Assembly: GCA_016081115.2 (NCBI GenBank)
Contig: JABTTQ020002842.1
Location: 372,001 to 436,000 of the forward strand
Source of the DNA: Rehmannia glutinosa
Taxonomy: Eukaryota; Streptophyta; Magnoliopsida; Lamiales; Orobanchaceae
DNA: 64,000 bases
Direction: 5' to 3'
The notes beneath the pieces are model-generated. The model worked only from the letters and a program-made list of their open reading frames with translations. It was not told the DNA's origin and searched no databases. This document shows positions 45,601 through 55,570 of the stretch, one piece after another. The translations under genes were made by a program, and so were the position numbers. How positions within the stretch are numbered: position 1 is the first letter of the stretch; every line of letters begins with the position of its first letter.

Positions 45601-46258
45601 AACTCAACAAGTGCGAACGCTCCCCAAAAAATTGGTATGAGCATATTTCTCCTACCTTTTTGAATATTTCTCTTATATATGTTCATGCAATACAATGACA
45701 TTGCTTATGTATGATAATTGTTGTGCATGTGTAATATAACATTTCGCTTGTATACTAAACTTCATATGCATATTGCAATCTTTCTTGTATAATATAGTTC
45801 TATTGCTTATATAATGTATATGTATAGCTTAAGTATAACATTTTGCCATTCTAAGTTTAATACTAGTGTTGCATCCGTAGTGTTTATTAATTGCTTATGT
45901 AGGTGAAACATTGTGCATATGAAGTTATTTTGATGCACATATGTCGTGACCTTTGCGCCCGGATATTTGCCCGAGACGTTTTGTCAAAGGTTGTGCATTG
46001 GCCGCACGTTATATATAGAACTCTAAAATGTTGAGGTTGGCCATGGTGGAGGGACAATGATAATAAGGTGGATTGCGGTGTTTTTGCCATGCACCACATG
46101 GAAACATACATGGGCGGAGGCATGAGAAATGGGATAGTGGTTTGATGAAAAAAATCTTGCACGATTATCCATGTTGCGGGCAAAAACGCAATTGCTATTG
46201 CTTTGGCCGACATGAACGAACTCAAGGCGAAGAATTTGCTCGAGGCAAAAAAGCATGA
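42625..46258 (+). pseudogene. Ulp1-like (C48) cysteine protease gene of MULE-2, multi-exon, decayed
   Basis: ATG 42625 gives MGKGKRKVLSREL, then a 24 bp repeat (VEVQQDEP) whose first unit lost one base, causing a stop. The longest intact part (42829-43233) has GFGGLLEMRIKEFPSELVYWL..HIDVSDVQRVLGFPNGPIK..CKDGDVWFKRHFL, the N-terminal domain common to plant transposon Ulp1 proteins. Later exon relics include WFHE-GWCGGVDNAHMSETQENE (about 44310-44380) and VIIDIWSRILN (about 45120-45150). Then come the protease core FFVLCFDVKNKQCHILDNS (about 45520-45588) and VDCGVFAMHHMETYMGGG (about 46070-46118), whose Cys is the expected nucleophile of C48 peptidases. Introns are AT-rich. Role in transposition unknown; such genes define KI-MULE-like elements. 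Confidence 0.72.
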
Positions 46259-46859
46259 TAGATGAAGTAGTTGTGGGAATTTGAATGTAATATTGCGATG
46301 TTTTTTATGCTTTCATGTTGCAATGTTTTGATAAACATGTAGGTAGGATCGTACATTTTTCGTTTTTTTTTGGGTAGGTACGATGTTTTTGTGTAAAGTC
46401 TACATTATCATTGCAGTTGATTAAACAATTGTAGATACGATGTTTTTGTGTAAATAACATTTAGTTTGATGCATGTGTAGATGTACAATACATTAATTAT
46501 TAAATAGATATGTTGCTTGTGAATGATAACTTGTATGCATATGAAGAAGCATGTTAGTGCTTACAAAGAGATAACTGTTATTTCCAAACAATTTTTCCTA
46601 TATCATCAACGATATGTGCAATTCTTGCTTATGTAGTATATATTTGTTGCATATGTAATATATGGGGGACGCTTATGTATTAGCTTTTTTGGATTTTAAG
46701 AAAAATGTATGTGTCTTTGCATACGAAACGTTCATTCATTGCTTATGTACTTGAAGTTTAATGCATATGAAGTTTATCACCACATCGATGTAAAAATATC
46801 GTTTGTAACAAAATATCCATGCATAATGTCTAAGGAAATAAAGTAATGAAAATGATTAT

Positions 46860-49240
46860 AGAGTATTGTGCTACGCTTGATTGCTGCGAGGTTCGGCTAT
46901 TGTGGCTCCCAATGTCTCCACACTTCCAAAGAACGTCTCTTTAGCTTTTTGCTTGCCTTGATTGCTTTCTCTTTTTGGCTTTGTATTCGGCTTTTAGCAT
47001 GGCTGCCGCATACCCTTGTTCTTGGCTTTGTTTTGGTGGCAAAACTTGAACTTGTGATATAGTCCCACCAAAGTCCTCTAGCAACATCCGCTTGTTCAAT
47101 ATACCTGGATTAATCCTTGTTGCACGAGTAACAACCGCTTGTGGTCTTGAATGATTTTTCCCAAAGATTCCAACTGTTCTTTGTTGCCTTTTGCAATCCT
47201 TGCACAACAATGGAAATCGAGACCATATTTTTGCAACGTTGTATCGACTTCGCGCCCATTTGTGTAGTGACAAAGTGATTCGATGTTTAAAGTCCGAGAA
47301 GCCGATGCATTTTTATCCATCGATTGAGTATGTATTTTTCTCGGAATGTTGTCAAGTTCCTTGAACAACATCAAGATGTGACGGCATATCGGTCAATCTG
47401 TCGAACATATTGCGGCTACATAGCATCAAGTTCCCTTTTTTATCGAAAACAAGAGTAAACATTCCGATGCCAATGTCTTTGATATGGTAAGAACGGTTAT
47501 CGTAGCATCTTCGACATTTAACATTAGACAATTATAACACGATGCCACTATTTCGAACTCATAATGGAAAACATCGTCTAGTATACACCGACTGCGTGCT
47601 TTTCAATTGCCAATGGTATCTTGCATATCGAACAGGTTGTGTCTGTCTCATTGGTTAATTTATCATTTGCATGTCTTTGAGCCTCCATTCATAAAAAATT
47701 CAACCAAGTTGACTTGGGGGTTCGTGAAACTACCGAACCAAGCGTTAGCACTCGAGATCTTGATGTGGTTCGGAGTAGTCCACCCAACTCAACATTTTTA
47801 AAAAATATGTTGGGATCCACGATCGTCTAATCTCAAAAATGTTCCTCAACCATGCATGGTAAGTCAAATTGTATTCATTCATTAGCTCGCTCCATTTTTC
47901 TTCAAAATATTCTGGTTCGATGCAATTATTCAGACTAGGTCTTTCAATCTTTTCATGAAACATTCATCGTTGAATAATGCGTGCCCAAGCTTCACAAATC
48001 ACCTTCTCCATTATGTGCCACATACACAAGCAATTTATCGTGTTTTTGAAAACCTTTCTTATCGCATTCTTCATCGCAGGTCTTAGTCCGTTATAATGTA
48101 TATTGGCTCATGTCCCATTGCTTCCATAAACTTTTGGAATAACCATACGTAGGATTCTTCATCTCCCTTCTTGATAATAGCCCCGATGCAAAAGTTACAC
48201 ATCTTTTATGATTATCTATGCCGTAAATGGAGCAAACACCATTTTGTACCTATACAAGCATAAAACATGTTCTTTATATGCAACATGTTAACAATACACA
48301 AGCAAGAGATATTATAATGAATGCATAAATCATGTTCTTCATATGTTGCATGTCAACATTATACAAGCAAGACGAAATAGAATGAATGCATTGGTTAGGC
48401 CTAGTTACCTATTAGTGTTGTAGGTTGCATCAAATGATATGACATCCCCGAATGCGGCGTAGTTTATCCCGCATATTGGATCGCCCAAAATAGTCTAGTC
48501 AATTGTTCATTTTCGTCGACGTCGTAGTTGAACGCACATCTGGGATCGACTTCCATCTTCTTGAGAAACCTATCTATGACTAGTTGTGTATTGGCCCGCT
48601 AATATATGCTTTCAACTCTCTTCCGAAATTCTTAAAATCAATTTGCAAGGCACATGCGTTAGAGTACCCCCAACCATTTGTGTATACAATCGATGAGATT
48701 TTGCATTCCCAATATTTGCCTTCACACAAGTATATAATGAATTGATGGTGTCCAAAATTGAGGTTTCGTTAACCTTCAAAAATTTCGGAACTTTTCGGTG
48801 TGAGATCGTGTGTGTGCCGCTCCTCAAAGTGTTTTTACCTTGTATCTTCCGTTTTCAACATATTCAAATATACAACGAGCATTGCATCCGACTCGTCCCG
48901 AGGTTCTATGTGCGGTTTGAGAACTTTCACCGGTATCGTTAGATTTGTTGTTATCCTCTTTCGTGATTTTGTAACATGCTTGAACCCTCTTTGTTGCATA
49001 CAATGTATTGCACGCGTATTGTTTCACTCCGGAAGTGTTTTGTTGTACTTATTCGAACATCAAAACCAACGATTTGGCCATATTTTCGGTAGAATTGCAC
49101 CCCTTCAAACAAAATTATCAAAGACCATTGATTGTTTAGGTTTGATTTGTTGTTCACATTCGGGTATCCGATTCGTAGAGTCACTCGATATTTCAAGTCG
49201 CTCTCGAAGTATATTCATGTCGCTCCCTGGCATATAGGTG
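46860..49240 (-). pseudogene. FAR1/FHY3-type MULE transposase, decayed
   Basis: Starts near 49237 with MPGSDMNILRERLE..NRIPECEQQIKPK. A FAR1 DNA-binding domain follows (EGVQFYRKYGQIVGFDVR..QYIVCNKEG, about 49000-49110; TGCNARCIF / RVGCNARCIFEYV, about 48860-48890; EERHTHDL). Then MHHQFIYTCVKANIG..YRLYTQMVGG and DFKNFGRELKAYI (48600-48760). The catalytic half is frame-broken; EYFEEKWSELMNEYNLTYHAWLRNIF..SWIPTYF (47780-47920) is the conserved end of the MULE domain. SWIM relic PICRHILMLFKEL near 47350-47390. C-terminal part to about 46860 (GGTISQVQVLPPKQ, KAKKRKQSRQ). Intron-like AT-rich gaps carry repeated TTGC-words. Confidence 0.8.
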
Positions 49241-50288
49241 ACAATAAGTTATTTTAGCGAGTTTTTGCTTATTAATATGCACTACTCGGTGTCTTCATAA
49301 GCAATCACATTTTCATGAAACACACATGTGTTTACAAGCAACATAAGAATATTACGAAGCAACATTGCTTTTTGTTCATAAGCAACAAATTAATTATTCA
49401 CATGCATGATTTTTGAGAGCATGTTTTCATGATGATTTTTGCGTTTTTAACGCTCTAACGAAGTAAAGCTCTTCATAAGCAAAGTATGATGATACTACGT
49501 AAGCGAGAAAAAGTTACATTCATATGCAAATATATGACTACGAGTTTTGTTGAGAGTTTTTTTTTAGAATTATGAATTGCGTTACTGATTAGCTAGAATC
49601 ATATTGCGATATTGATTTTATATCTACATAATATGATCAATATCATACATACCTTCTCCAAGCGATTTGTATAATCCTCCTTCAAATATGTTGTTCATCT
49701 CTTCTGCATGCATCATGATATGCGATTGATTCTCCACAAAATTATGCAAAAAAAATTGTGTTCTACTCAAGCTAGTGATGCTAGTTCACCTTATTTCATG
49801 AGAGCGTCGATGACGAAGAATGAAGAGAAGGAATGTATGATCACGCCGATTTTCTTTGGATCGATTTGGAGAGATGATTATAAAAGTTAACGAGAATCCA
49901 TTTTTGTTGGGTAATTTTGTGGGATTACTAATTTACCACTACCCCTATTTTCCAGCGTGTAATATGCAAGTTTAGCTCTAAAATCACAGCCATTAGAAAA
50001 TCTAGATATGTGGCTAGGATTGGTGCCTATTGACTCACCCTATGAGGTGGTCTCATATAACCCCTCCCTATATATAAATGAGACCACATCATTAAAGTGA
50101 AACAGTGTGGACTAATCATGTCCCTGATTTAAAATCTTAGACGGTTGAGATTTGGCTGATTTAGTGGCATTTTTTTATTTTAAATCAAATAAGAGGCAGA
50201 TTAGTCATTTTCTTATTAGTGTTTTCACCCCCAATTGGTAACTCCCCAAATCATGTTCATCCCTCCCACAAAATCAAATAAGAGAAGA

Positions 50289-50735
50289 TTAATTAAGGTA
50301 ATACCGGCAATCGAGAATTTCCAACTTTAAGATTGGTAACGATAATGCATGCGACCAAATTTCAAAATCACTCGTCGTTACATTCTTCTTGTCTAATTTC
50401 GCCATCTCCGGCGCAACAAAGGGTTGCGCTCGATATATCTTTGTGGCGTGACGCCCCAAGACCCACAAGCTCGTCGTAGCATTGGCGTTGACCGTCTTTT
50501 CCAAAATTGCCCCAAGATCTCCACCCACACTCGTCCATCGGCCTTTTCCAAGCGGTGGAAGAATCCGGTATGGCCCGTGTGGCGAGAGCGAGCTCGATCG
50601 GAGGACGCGCTTTGGCGCCCGTGGTGTGTCCGTGTGTCAGGTGGGCAAGCGTTAGGCGGCATACGACGGTTTATGATGCGTATGGGTGGAGATGGGGCGA
50701 ACACCGTGTGGAATGTGGTGGCCTTGCGGGCTTAG
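50289..50735 (-). pseudogene. DIF1-11-like prolamin-domain protein relic, second copy
   Basis: The minus strand reads, across three frames, a GFFHRLEK-ADG..DECG-like start, LGAILEKT/GNFGKDGQRQCYDELVGLGRHATKIYRAQ, then VAPEMAKLDKKNVTTSDFEIWSHALSLP. The order EIF-GN-QC-LVxLG-xxIxxA-PEMxKxxKK-xxIWS matches the copy at 7091-7357 (CCVKLVAMG, PEMTKREKK, AKIWSECV), but one Cys of the CC pair and the last Cys are replaced. GC content is well above its AT-rich surroundings, consistent with a captured gene fragment. No signal peptide found. Confidence 0.55.
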
Positions 50736-50827
50736 TTAGCTTTGTCTAACTTTTTCTTTTTTTTTGTCTAGGTGTTTTGTTAATCATGGCTATGTGAACA
50801 ACGCGCGTCGATGGTATTTGTATGCAT

Positions 50828-51003
50828 AGTCCGATTTTATTGTATAGTTAGACTTAGTTTAATGTATAGGTAGTCCGATTTATTGTATAGTTAGACATAG
50901 TTTTTTTGTATATGAAGTCCGATTTTGTTGTACTGATTAGACATAGTTTAATGTATACATAGCCATATTTTATTGTATAGTTAGACATAGTTTCTTGTAT
51001 AAT
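50828..51003. repeat. ~44 bp tandem repeat, 4 copies
   Basis: Unit AGTCCGATTTTATTGTATAG followed by TTAGACATAGTTTAATGTATA; starts near 50828, 50868, 50914 and 50962. Confidence 0.8.
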
Positions 51004-51059
51004 AATTTAGTTAATTGATTTGTGTTTATTAGTTGTTGATCTTTTAATTATTGTTATTT

Positions 51060-51560
51060 GGTATACCGTAATTATTGGTCCAGCGAGAATAATCTTGTTA
51101 ATTGATTCCTTAATTCACGGTACTCGCATGTTTTTGTTTGACAATTGTAATATAAAGTACAAATATGTTAAATATACTGATAAACATATGTTAAATATAC
51201 AAGACAATAATGAGCGTGATTCTCTCTCTCTATAATTGATTTACTTAATCCATGGTCCCCACATGTTAATGAGTGTGATTCCCTCTCTATAATTGATTCC
51301 TTAATTCACGGTCTCCACATGTTTTGTTTGACCATTTTAATACGCGATAAAACTATGTTAAACATACAATAAAATAGTGTTAAATATACATCAAATATAT
51401 GATAAGTGTGACAACATACTGCATGGCGGGAAGCACATGTGTGATTTTTCTCTCTTCAGTAGCAATTTTCTCGCGATTTTTTCTCTCCCCACGTGATTTT
51501 TCTCTCCTAATAATTGATTCCATATTTGGATGATCCCTCACATGTTTGTTTTTACAATTA
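51060..51560. repeat. Larger tandem duplications (GATTCTCTCTCTATAATTGATT block)
   Basis: The block TAATTGATTCCTTAATTCACGG followed by TC-CCACATGTTTTGTTTGAC recurs near 51100, 51230, 51285 and 51515 with spacer changes, giving an irregular satellite-like region. Confidence 0.6.
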
Positions 51561-51692
51561 TACCCTTATTGGGATTTAATTAAATGGTTAATATATTATT
51601 ATCCCAAATTATTCCTAGCTTTTGATGTAAATGACGGAGGGTTGAGATTAGTCCACAATGTCTCACCATAAAATGTGGTCTCATTGAATCCC

Positions 51693-51722
<30 letters not shown>

Positions 51723-51728
<6 letters not shown>

Positions 51729-52557
51729 TTGCGATCTGATCTTCAAATGACAGTGGTTGTTTTTTCTTTTTTTAATATTCTGGCAATCACCAAAATTTGC
51801 AGTCGGATCCAATTTGACATTAACACATCAGCAAGCTTTTGTTTTCTAGCATGAGAAATTGTCATGTTTCCATGGAATTAATTGAAACTTAACAAGTCCA
51901 AATTTCCTTTTCTTCAACAATTGAGAAATCAATAACTTTCCAAAAACTTACAATAAATCTCTTGTTCCATACGTAGAACATTCTAGCAATTGAAATTTTG
52001 CCAAATTTTGATGATGGCCAGAGCCTATAAAAAGACTCCTATACCAGTTCTTTTCACCACAACGAGCAAAGTTCAATCGTCATTTTTTTTTCCTTCTGCA
52101 GCCTCATAGTGGGTACAATAAAATTGGTTTCTTTTTCATCTCATTGATCAATAAAATCAGCTTCTTTCTTTTTCTTTGATGGCATAAACTGATCAATACT
52201 TTCTTCTTGAAGGTTTCAATTTTCAGAGGTAACTTCATTGGCTTGTGGGAATTAAGTTTCACGTGAGGGCTTGAGAATTTGTAGACATCCTACTTTTGGA
52301 AAGATACTACTTGAACTTCTGCAGGTGATCGAACTGTAAACCAATTTTTTTGTTTTTTGATCAACTCTTATTTATTTGTAGTGGGTCATCATTTGCAACA
52401 TTGCTAAAAAAACCACTTGGTTTTGTGACCAAGGTAGTCACCGAGAAGGGTTTCATTGCTGTGATCTTTTTTTTTTTTTAAAAGGCTTATAACTAGTGTT
52501 TTTTTATGTATTTGATATTTTTCAAATTTCCCTTTTTTTTTTGTTCAGCTTTCACAA
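51723..52557 (+). promoter_or_regulatory. Promoter and 5' UTR-like region of the ORF at 52558
   Basis: A TATA box CTATAAAAAGACTCC lies at 52026-52040. Pyrimidine-rich 5' UTR-like sequence follows (52080-52200). AGAGGTAACTTC near 52226 could be a donor and TTTTTTTTGTTCAG at 52535-52548 a good acceptor just before the ATG, so a 5' UTR intron is plausible. Confidence 0.4.
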
Positions 52558-52890
52558 TGGTGTTCTTCCAAGATAATTCTTCACCATCCGGCATCCAACA
52601 CTTGATGATTCTCGATGATGAAAGTCAACCCATCGATAGGAGTACTATTTTGGCGGTTTTCGATCCCGTTGTTGGGCGATATGTGATGGCATGGCCAAGA
52701 TTGACGAATCCGTCTTACTTAGAAGAGTGGTCAAATGAGATTCCTTCGAGCAAGACTTCTAAAATATGGACTTTGCAAGCGACACATCACCACCAATCGG
52801 CCGAGTCAACTCCATTGCAAACTTTGGGCCACCGAATCATCGAAGGTCAAGTATCTCATATAAGTGTCATTAAGAGGATTTTTCGTTTTT
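52558..52890 (+). CDS. Unrecognised ORF, possibly the first coding exon of a host gene
   Basis: ATG 52558 follows a good acceptor site. Reads MVFFQDNSSPSGIQHLMILD, then DESQPIDRSTILAVFDPVVGRY, VMAWPRLTNPSYLEEWSNEI, and a Ser/Thr-Gln-rich tail (TLQATHHHQSAESTPLQTLG). The frame stays open to about 53120, but after about 52860 the composition turns Phe/Lys/Leu-rich and non-coding, so a donor such as CAA|GTATCT near 52850 may end the exon. I do not recognise the family. No partner exon is visible before the repeat-rich region at 53.1 kb, so it may be truncated. Confidence 0.35.
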
Positions 52891-53815
52891 TGAAAGGCAC
52901 TATTCTATTAAGCTTGTTTTTATCCAAGTCTTGCAAAGGATTATATTTTTGTTTTTATAAAACATTTGATTTTCATCATTTTCTCAAAATTATGCATTTG
53001 ATTGCACATATTCATTATTGTCAAAACTCTTGTTCAAATGCATCTTTTAAATGGTCAACTATATGCAAAAGGCGAACTATTAAATTAAGAATAACCTTTT
53101 TTTTTTTTTTTTTTCTATAAGTTCGATTATTGTATTTCAAACCTTTGGCAATATATAATTGAAATTAATATTTTTAGGTGGGCCTCAATTGGAGTTGGAT
53201 TTTGATCCGATCCTTCGAAAACCATTTATGTTGTTTTTTATTTTATTTTCTGTTTTAGTGCGTTTCATGTTCCATTTTATTTTTTAACATCAACTATGTA
53301 CATAAGACGAACAAGTAAAATAAGACGAAACACGTCACATATATACTTCGACAATTTTTAGACTACACAAACTAACAAATTATATAGAAGAATCTTTCGT
53401 AATTTATGTGGTATGAATTTAGCCTTCAAGTATACATCTACATTATTTCAAAAAAAAAAAGAAAAAAGGTAAAAAGAAGGGTTAAGAACACACATTTACC
53501 CAACATTCCGGATAAAGGACACATTTTTCTTAGGCTTTTTCTGGATATTTTTACGCTCCCGTCTTTTTTTCTCGATATTTTTACGCTCCCGCCTTTTTTT
53601 TTCGACATTTTTACTCTCCCGCTAATTTTTTCGGATTTTTTTACTCTGTTGTTTCAAGATTATTTCGAATGTCTAATAAAATTTTGGTGAAAAATAATTT
53701 ATGCCCCTATTAAATAATCAATTTTATACTTGAAATCTTATAAACAATCAAGTAATATGCATATAAAACAAAAACAACAATGGAATAATATAGAAACAAT
53801 ACATGAATAGAAAAA
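52891..53815. repeat. Non-coding interval with a ~29 bp minisatellite
   Basis: AT-rich with T-runs. At 53537-53650 four copies of a unit like TCGATATTTTTACGCTCCCG followed by CCTTTTTTT create a repetitive DIFTLPxFF open frame that is not a gene. Confidence 0.7.
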
Positions 53816-54453
53816 GGAAAATTGTAAAATTAGTCCTATAAACATAGGGGTATCGCATCGTTTTGTAACTTTTGAAGTTGCGAGTTTTAGTCATATGACA
53901 ATATTGTCCTCAGCAAAAATAATAATTTTAATCTTATAATTTTTAGAATTTGATATATTTAGTGTTATACTTTTTAGTTATGGCAATTTCAGTCCTATTA
54001 GTCAAAAAAACTAATTTGTCAAATTTGTACGCATTTTTGTATTTCCATAATTAGGAAATAATACATGGAAAACTCGTATCTCGATTTAGATCAAAATTCA
54101 GAATTCTAAATTTTTTCTCTCATTATGCAATCTCTATTATAAATAATAAATAAATTCAACTTAGAAATGAACATTACATATACTACGATACCATTTTACT
54201 AGTTCAGTCTTATTATTATGAATATTTTGGCTATAAGGGCATTTTGGAAATAAGAAAATTATTGAAATAGCACTTAGGACCAAATTTGCACCAACTTAAA
54301 ATATATAGGACCAAAATCGCACTAATCAAACAATTATGGGACTAAAATTGCGTAAAAGGTAAAACATGCAGACTAAAATCACAATTTCAAAAGTTACTGA
54401 GATCTAATATTACAAAACTCATGTAGATCCAGGACTAAGTTTGCATTTTTCCC
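53816..54453. mobile_element. MULE-type MITE D (GGAAAATTGTAAAATTAGTCC TIR), 10 bp TSD
   Basis: Left end GGAAAATTGTAAAATTAGTC; the reverse complement of the right end is GGGAAAAATGCAAACTTAGT. Both arms continue with CCT/GGACC words (TTTTGTAAC..TTTTGAAGTTGCGAGTTTTAG versus TTTTGTAAT..TTTTGAAATTGTGATTTTAG). Identical 10 bp flanks AATAGAAAAA at 53806-53815 and 54454-54463. 638 bp, non-coding, about 600 bp upstream of the MATE start codon. Confidence 0.9.
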
Positions 54454-55057
54454 AATAGAAAAACCCAATCAATTTTGGATCCAATGAATTGAAAACATCG
54501 AAAACGTTGAAAGCTATGTAAAAACAATAAAACAATATACAAAATACAACATAAACTAAAAGAGCTTAAACATATGTAAACTACGTACATTGAAAGATCG
54601 GAAACTATATGGAAACAATAATGAAACATAATATCATTGTTCCTTTTTTTTTTAATTAGCCACATAAAAATTGTGCAATTGCAAAACATTTTCATTTGGT
54701 CTTTTTATTTTCTTTTTTCTCATATGAATAAAAAATAAGAAAGTGATGTTAAAGATACCCCTAGATAACGTGTGGATCTAAAGGTTTTGGGAGGGGGATG
54801 AAAAAAAAAGCAAAAAAAGAAAAAAAGACAAGAAAATATGAGAAACGAAACGAATTGAAACTCTATATATATCCCATAAATTCTTTTATTCTGATAAATT
54901 ATTGGAAGGAATACCATGAAAAGTAGTGGCGGATGTGTATTAATGAACATGTCTCACCATCATAATAATAATAGTACAATTATTTTTCGACCAAATAATA
55001 ATTGCTCTCAAGTTCCTTTTGAGCCCCATTTTTCGTTGTGCTCACCAAGGAAAAAGA
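54454..55057 (+). promoter_or_regulatory. Promoter region of the MATE gene
   Basis: A TATA-like CTCTATATATATCC lies at 54861-54874, about 190 bp upstream of the ATG, followed by AT-rich leader. The sequence just before the ATG (ACCAAGGAAAAAGAATG) is a fair plant start context. Assignment by position only. Confidence 0.4.
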
Positions 55058-55121
55058 ATGTCAAATATTGGAATAGAAAAAGAAGAAACAATTAGAACAT
55101 CATTATTAGAGCACTCATCCA

Positions 55122-55520
55122 TGTTAAAAAAATAATTTGTAGAGGAACACTTGGCATTCTATAATTTCCATCCAACAACCCACTTTCATATTGTTGGATA
55201 CAAGCATACGTGTGTGGATAAAAATTCATCCCACCAAACCTTATCATATTGATCAATTAGTTTATTTCTAATTATTTGCTTTAAGCTTTGTTTATGATGC
55301 CTATAAATAGGCTATCATTTGTCATTTGTATGTATCAGAAAACAAGTGAATTCAATAGTAAGAAGTGAATGAAATTGAGTGAGAGAGTTTAGCAAATATT
55401 CAATATTGAGTGTTTCTAAAATTATATTCTTGCAATCATTATAGTAATTCAAATATTTTTAGCCTCCACTTATTTTTTACCTCTCTCACATTTACACCTT
55501 TTCACCCATAATACCCAACA
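55122..55520 (+). repeat. Copia-4 5' LTR
   Basis: TGTTAAAAAAATAATTTGTAG to AATACCCAACA. TATA box CCTATAAATAGG at 55301-55312. Confidence 0.95.
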
Positions 55521-55538
55521 ATTGTGGTATCGAGAGCC
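55521..55538 (+). promoter_or_regulatory. Copia-4 primer binding site
   Basis: ATTGTGGTATCGAGAGCC immediately follows the LTR; matches the initiator tRNA-Met site with a C/A difference. Confidence 0.75.
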
Positions 55539-55570
55539 ACCTGGCGCGATATCCCTTCTTATTTGCAAAA

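Larger units (their letters stand above)
41571..50068. mobile_element. MULE-2: FAR1-type Mutator-like element carrying a Ulp1-like protease gene
   Basis: Left arm GAATATGGATCAAATAGG..GGGGTGAGTCCATGGG..CATCCTAACCATA; the reverse complement of the right arm is GGGAGGGGTTATATGAGACC..AGGGTGAGTCAATAGG..AATCCTAGCCACAT, followed in both by TAGGGNNGTGGTAATTTNGTA. Imperfect TIRs of about 150 bp over 8.5 kb. The left flank is a long (TA)n and the right flank is TATATATA (50069-50076), so the duplication is probably TA-rich and hidden. Contains a Ulp1-like gene (+) and a FAR1-type transposase (-), convergent at about 46.3-46.9 kb. Confidence 0.75.
50069..51722. mobile_element. Non-autonomous TIR element in (TA)n, carrying a host gene fragment
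   Basis: Left arm AATGAGACCACATCATTAAAG..TGTGGACTAATCATG; the reverse complement of the right arm is GGGGGGATTCAATGAGACCACATTTTATGG..TTGTGGACTAATCTCA. The TIRs are about 60 bp and lie next to TATATATA (50069-50076) and (TA)n (51696-51722). The ends resemble the right end of MULE-2 (ATGAGACCAC, GGGTGAG), so the two are probably related. The interior holds a DIF1-11-like relic and satellite-like repeats, no transposase: a Pack-MULE-like structure. Confidence 0.65.

Noticed and set aside
53406..53690. ORF with a repeated DIFTLPxFF motif
   Set aside because: Produced by a ~29 bp DNA minisatellite; no start context or conservation evidence.
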